The notes below the pieces were generated by a model. It was not told the origin of the DNA. It saw nothing but the letters and a program-made list of their open reading frames with translations, and searched no databases. A DNA stretch of 64,000 bases, from contig NZ_MRTD01000011.1 of NCBI RefSeq assembly GCF_001956295.1, positions 62,001 through 126,000 on the forward strand, read 5' to 3'. The position numbers and the translations under genes were made by a program. Position 1 is the first letter of the stretch. Every line of letters begins with the position of its first letter. Shown here in pieces: positions 63,372-64,000 of the stretch. This DNA is from Paenibacillus sp. FSL A5-0031. GTDB taxonomy: Bacteria; Bacillota; Bacilli; Paenibacillales; Paenibacillaceae.

Positions 63372-64000
63372 TTGAGTCAGAGCATTCAGGTACAATTGAA
63401 GCAGGTTACCGTTACGCCTCCAGCAATAGGTGAAGGACAAAAACGGAAACCAATAATAAGAGATATTTCGCTTGTTATAAAAGAGGGAGAATGGATTACT
63501 CTGCTTGGCTGCAATGGAAGCGGGAAAAGCACAGTTGCGAAAGTAGCTGCTGGTTTTCGTGTAGCAGGCGTCAGCGGTCAAGTCTTAAGGAACATTCATA
63601 CTGCTGCAAAGGGGAAGCCGATTCCAATTGTTATGCAGCAGCCTGAGGCAGCGATGATCGGGGCAACGCCGCTCGAGGATATTATTGTCATGCTGGAGCA
63701 GAATGAGCAGGAAGCGGCTAGTATTCGATCTGAAGCCGAGCAAGCGCTGCAAAGAGTAGGCATGGGTGAGCGAATGCATCAACCGATTGAAACCTTATCC
63801 GGAGGGCAGAAGCAGCTCGTTGCGATAGCTGGGTGTTTGGCACTAAAAGCGCCAATGCTTGTGCTTGATGAGGTAACAGCGATGCTGGATCCAGAAGCAG
63901 CCATCTCTGTGCTGGAGCAAACGAGAAGTTTGCAGCAAGCCGGAATTACGGTCATTTGGATTACGCAGAAGCTGGAGGAGCTGCAGGCGGGAGATCGAAT
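63372..64000 (+). CDS. ECF transporter ATPase (EcfA/BioM-like), cut by the window end
   Basis: Reads open from TTG 63372 (GGGTG eight bases upstream) to the window end, about 209 residues. Walker A LLGCNGSGKST, signature LSGGQKQ, Walker B MLVLDEVTAMLD. Energises BioY-type uptake. Two oddities: the usual Pro after DE is Val, and the H-loop reads IWITQKLEE where ABC ATPases have a catalytic His. It should continue past 64,000, perhaps with a second ATPase and the T component. Confidence 0.85.
   Translation, partial: MSQSIQVQLKQVTVTPPAIGEGQKRKPIIRDISLVIKEGEWITLLGCNGSGKSTVAKVAAGFRVAGVSGQVLRNIHTAAKGKPIPIVMQQPEAAMIGATPLEDIIVMLEQNEQEAASIRSEAEQALQRVGMGERMHQPIETLSGGQKQLVAIAGCLALKAPMLVLDEVTAMLDPEAAISVLEQTRSLQQAGITVIWITQKLEELQAGDR

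Overview
The window looks like the chromosome of an endospore-forming Bacillota, most probably Paenibacillus or a close relative. The evidence is gene content and order: ymxG-dut-spoVFA/B-asd-dapG-dapA-rnjB-tepA-spoIIIE, then ymfF/H/I/J/K-rodZ-pgsA-cinA-recA-recX-rny-ymdB-spoVS, korA/B, and miaB-ricA. Family names are recognised from the sequence by eye; no database search was possible.

Layout. 1-12.7 kb: end of an M16 peptidase, dUTPase, dipicolinate synthase, the aspartate pathway to dihydrodipicolinate, RNase J, the forespore ClpP-like protease TepA, YlzJ-like, SpoIIIE, and a SleB-type cortex hydrolase. 12.8-19 kb: ymfF-ymfH-ymfI (linked to EF-P modification), DUF3243, DUF3388, RodZ and YajQ. 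19.2-26.4 kb: pgsA, cinA, recA (with a LexA box), recX, RNase Y, ymdB and spoVS. 26.5-34.7 kb: dipeptidase, 2-oxoacid:ferredoxin oxidoreductase, PduL-like acyltransferase, a divergent MFS/TetR pair around a 16-bp perfect palindrome, a second DnaN-like clamp and a ribbon-helix-helix protein. Near-consensus sigma-G promoters stand before tepA and sleB, with plausible sigma-H and sigma-K promoters before spoVS and spoVFA. 61.4-64 kb: ricA, an unknown gene, and a biotin ECF locus (bioY and a divergent ATPase) sharing a BirA-type operator.

The exception is an AT-rich island of about 24.7 kb (about 35,295-60,048) inserted into miaB at the codons for the first Fe-S cysteine. The left junction leaves a 96-codon native miaB stub. 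At the right junction the island supplies its own promoter, start and diverged first ~100 codons, fused in frame to the rest of host miaB. The island carries a large serine integrase, a phage/plasmid-like replication module (DnaD-like initiator, DnaC-like loader, DnaB-like helicase), a tyrosine recombinase split by a one-base shift in a G6 tract, a RadC-like protein, a gene-free stretch with decamer repeats and hairpins, two unknown genes, and a six-gene BREX-like defence operon. After it come a wrecked DUF262 (GmrSD-type) restriction gene, a small unknown gene and a second decamer array inverted relative to the first. No conjugation or virion genes are visible.

The defence operon reads methyltransferase (PglX-like with a type IIG-like N-terminus), DUF4007-like, a small BrxF-like protein with a degenerate P-loop, a giant BrxC/PglY-like ATPase ending in a chitobiase-like domain, PglZ, and a short BrxL. 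This combination does not match the standard BREX type layouts I know and is the best candidate for an undescribed system variant. The island also places miaB, and probably ricA, behind an island-borne promoter.
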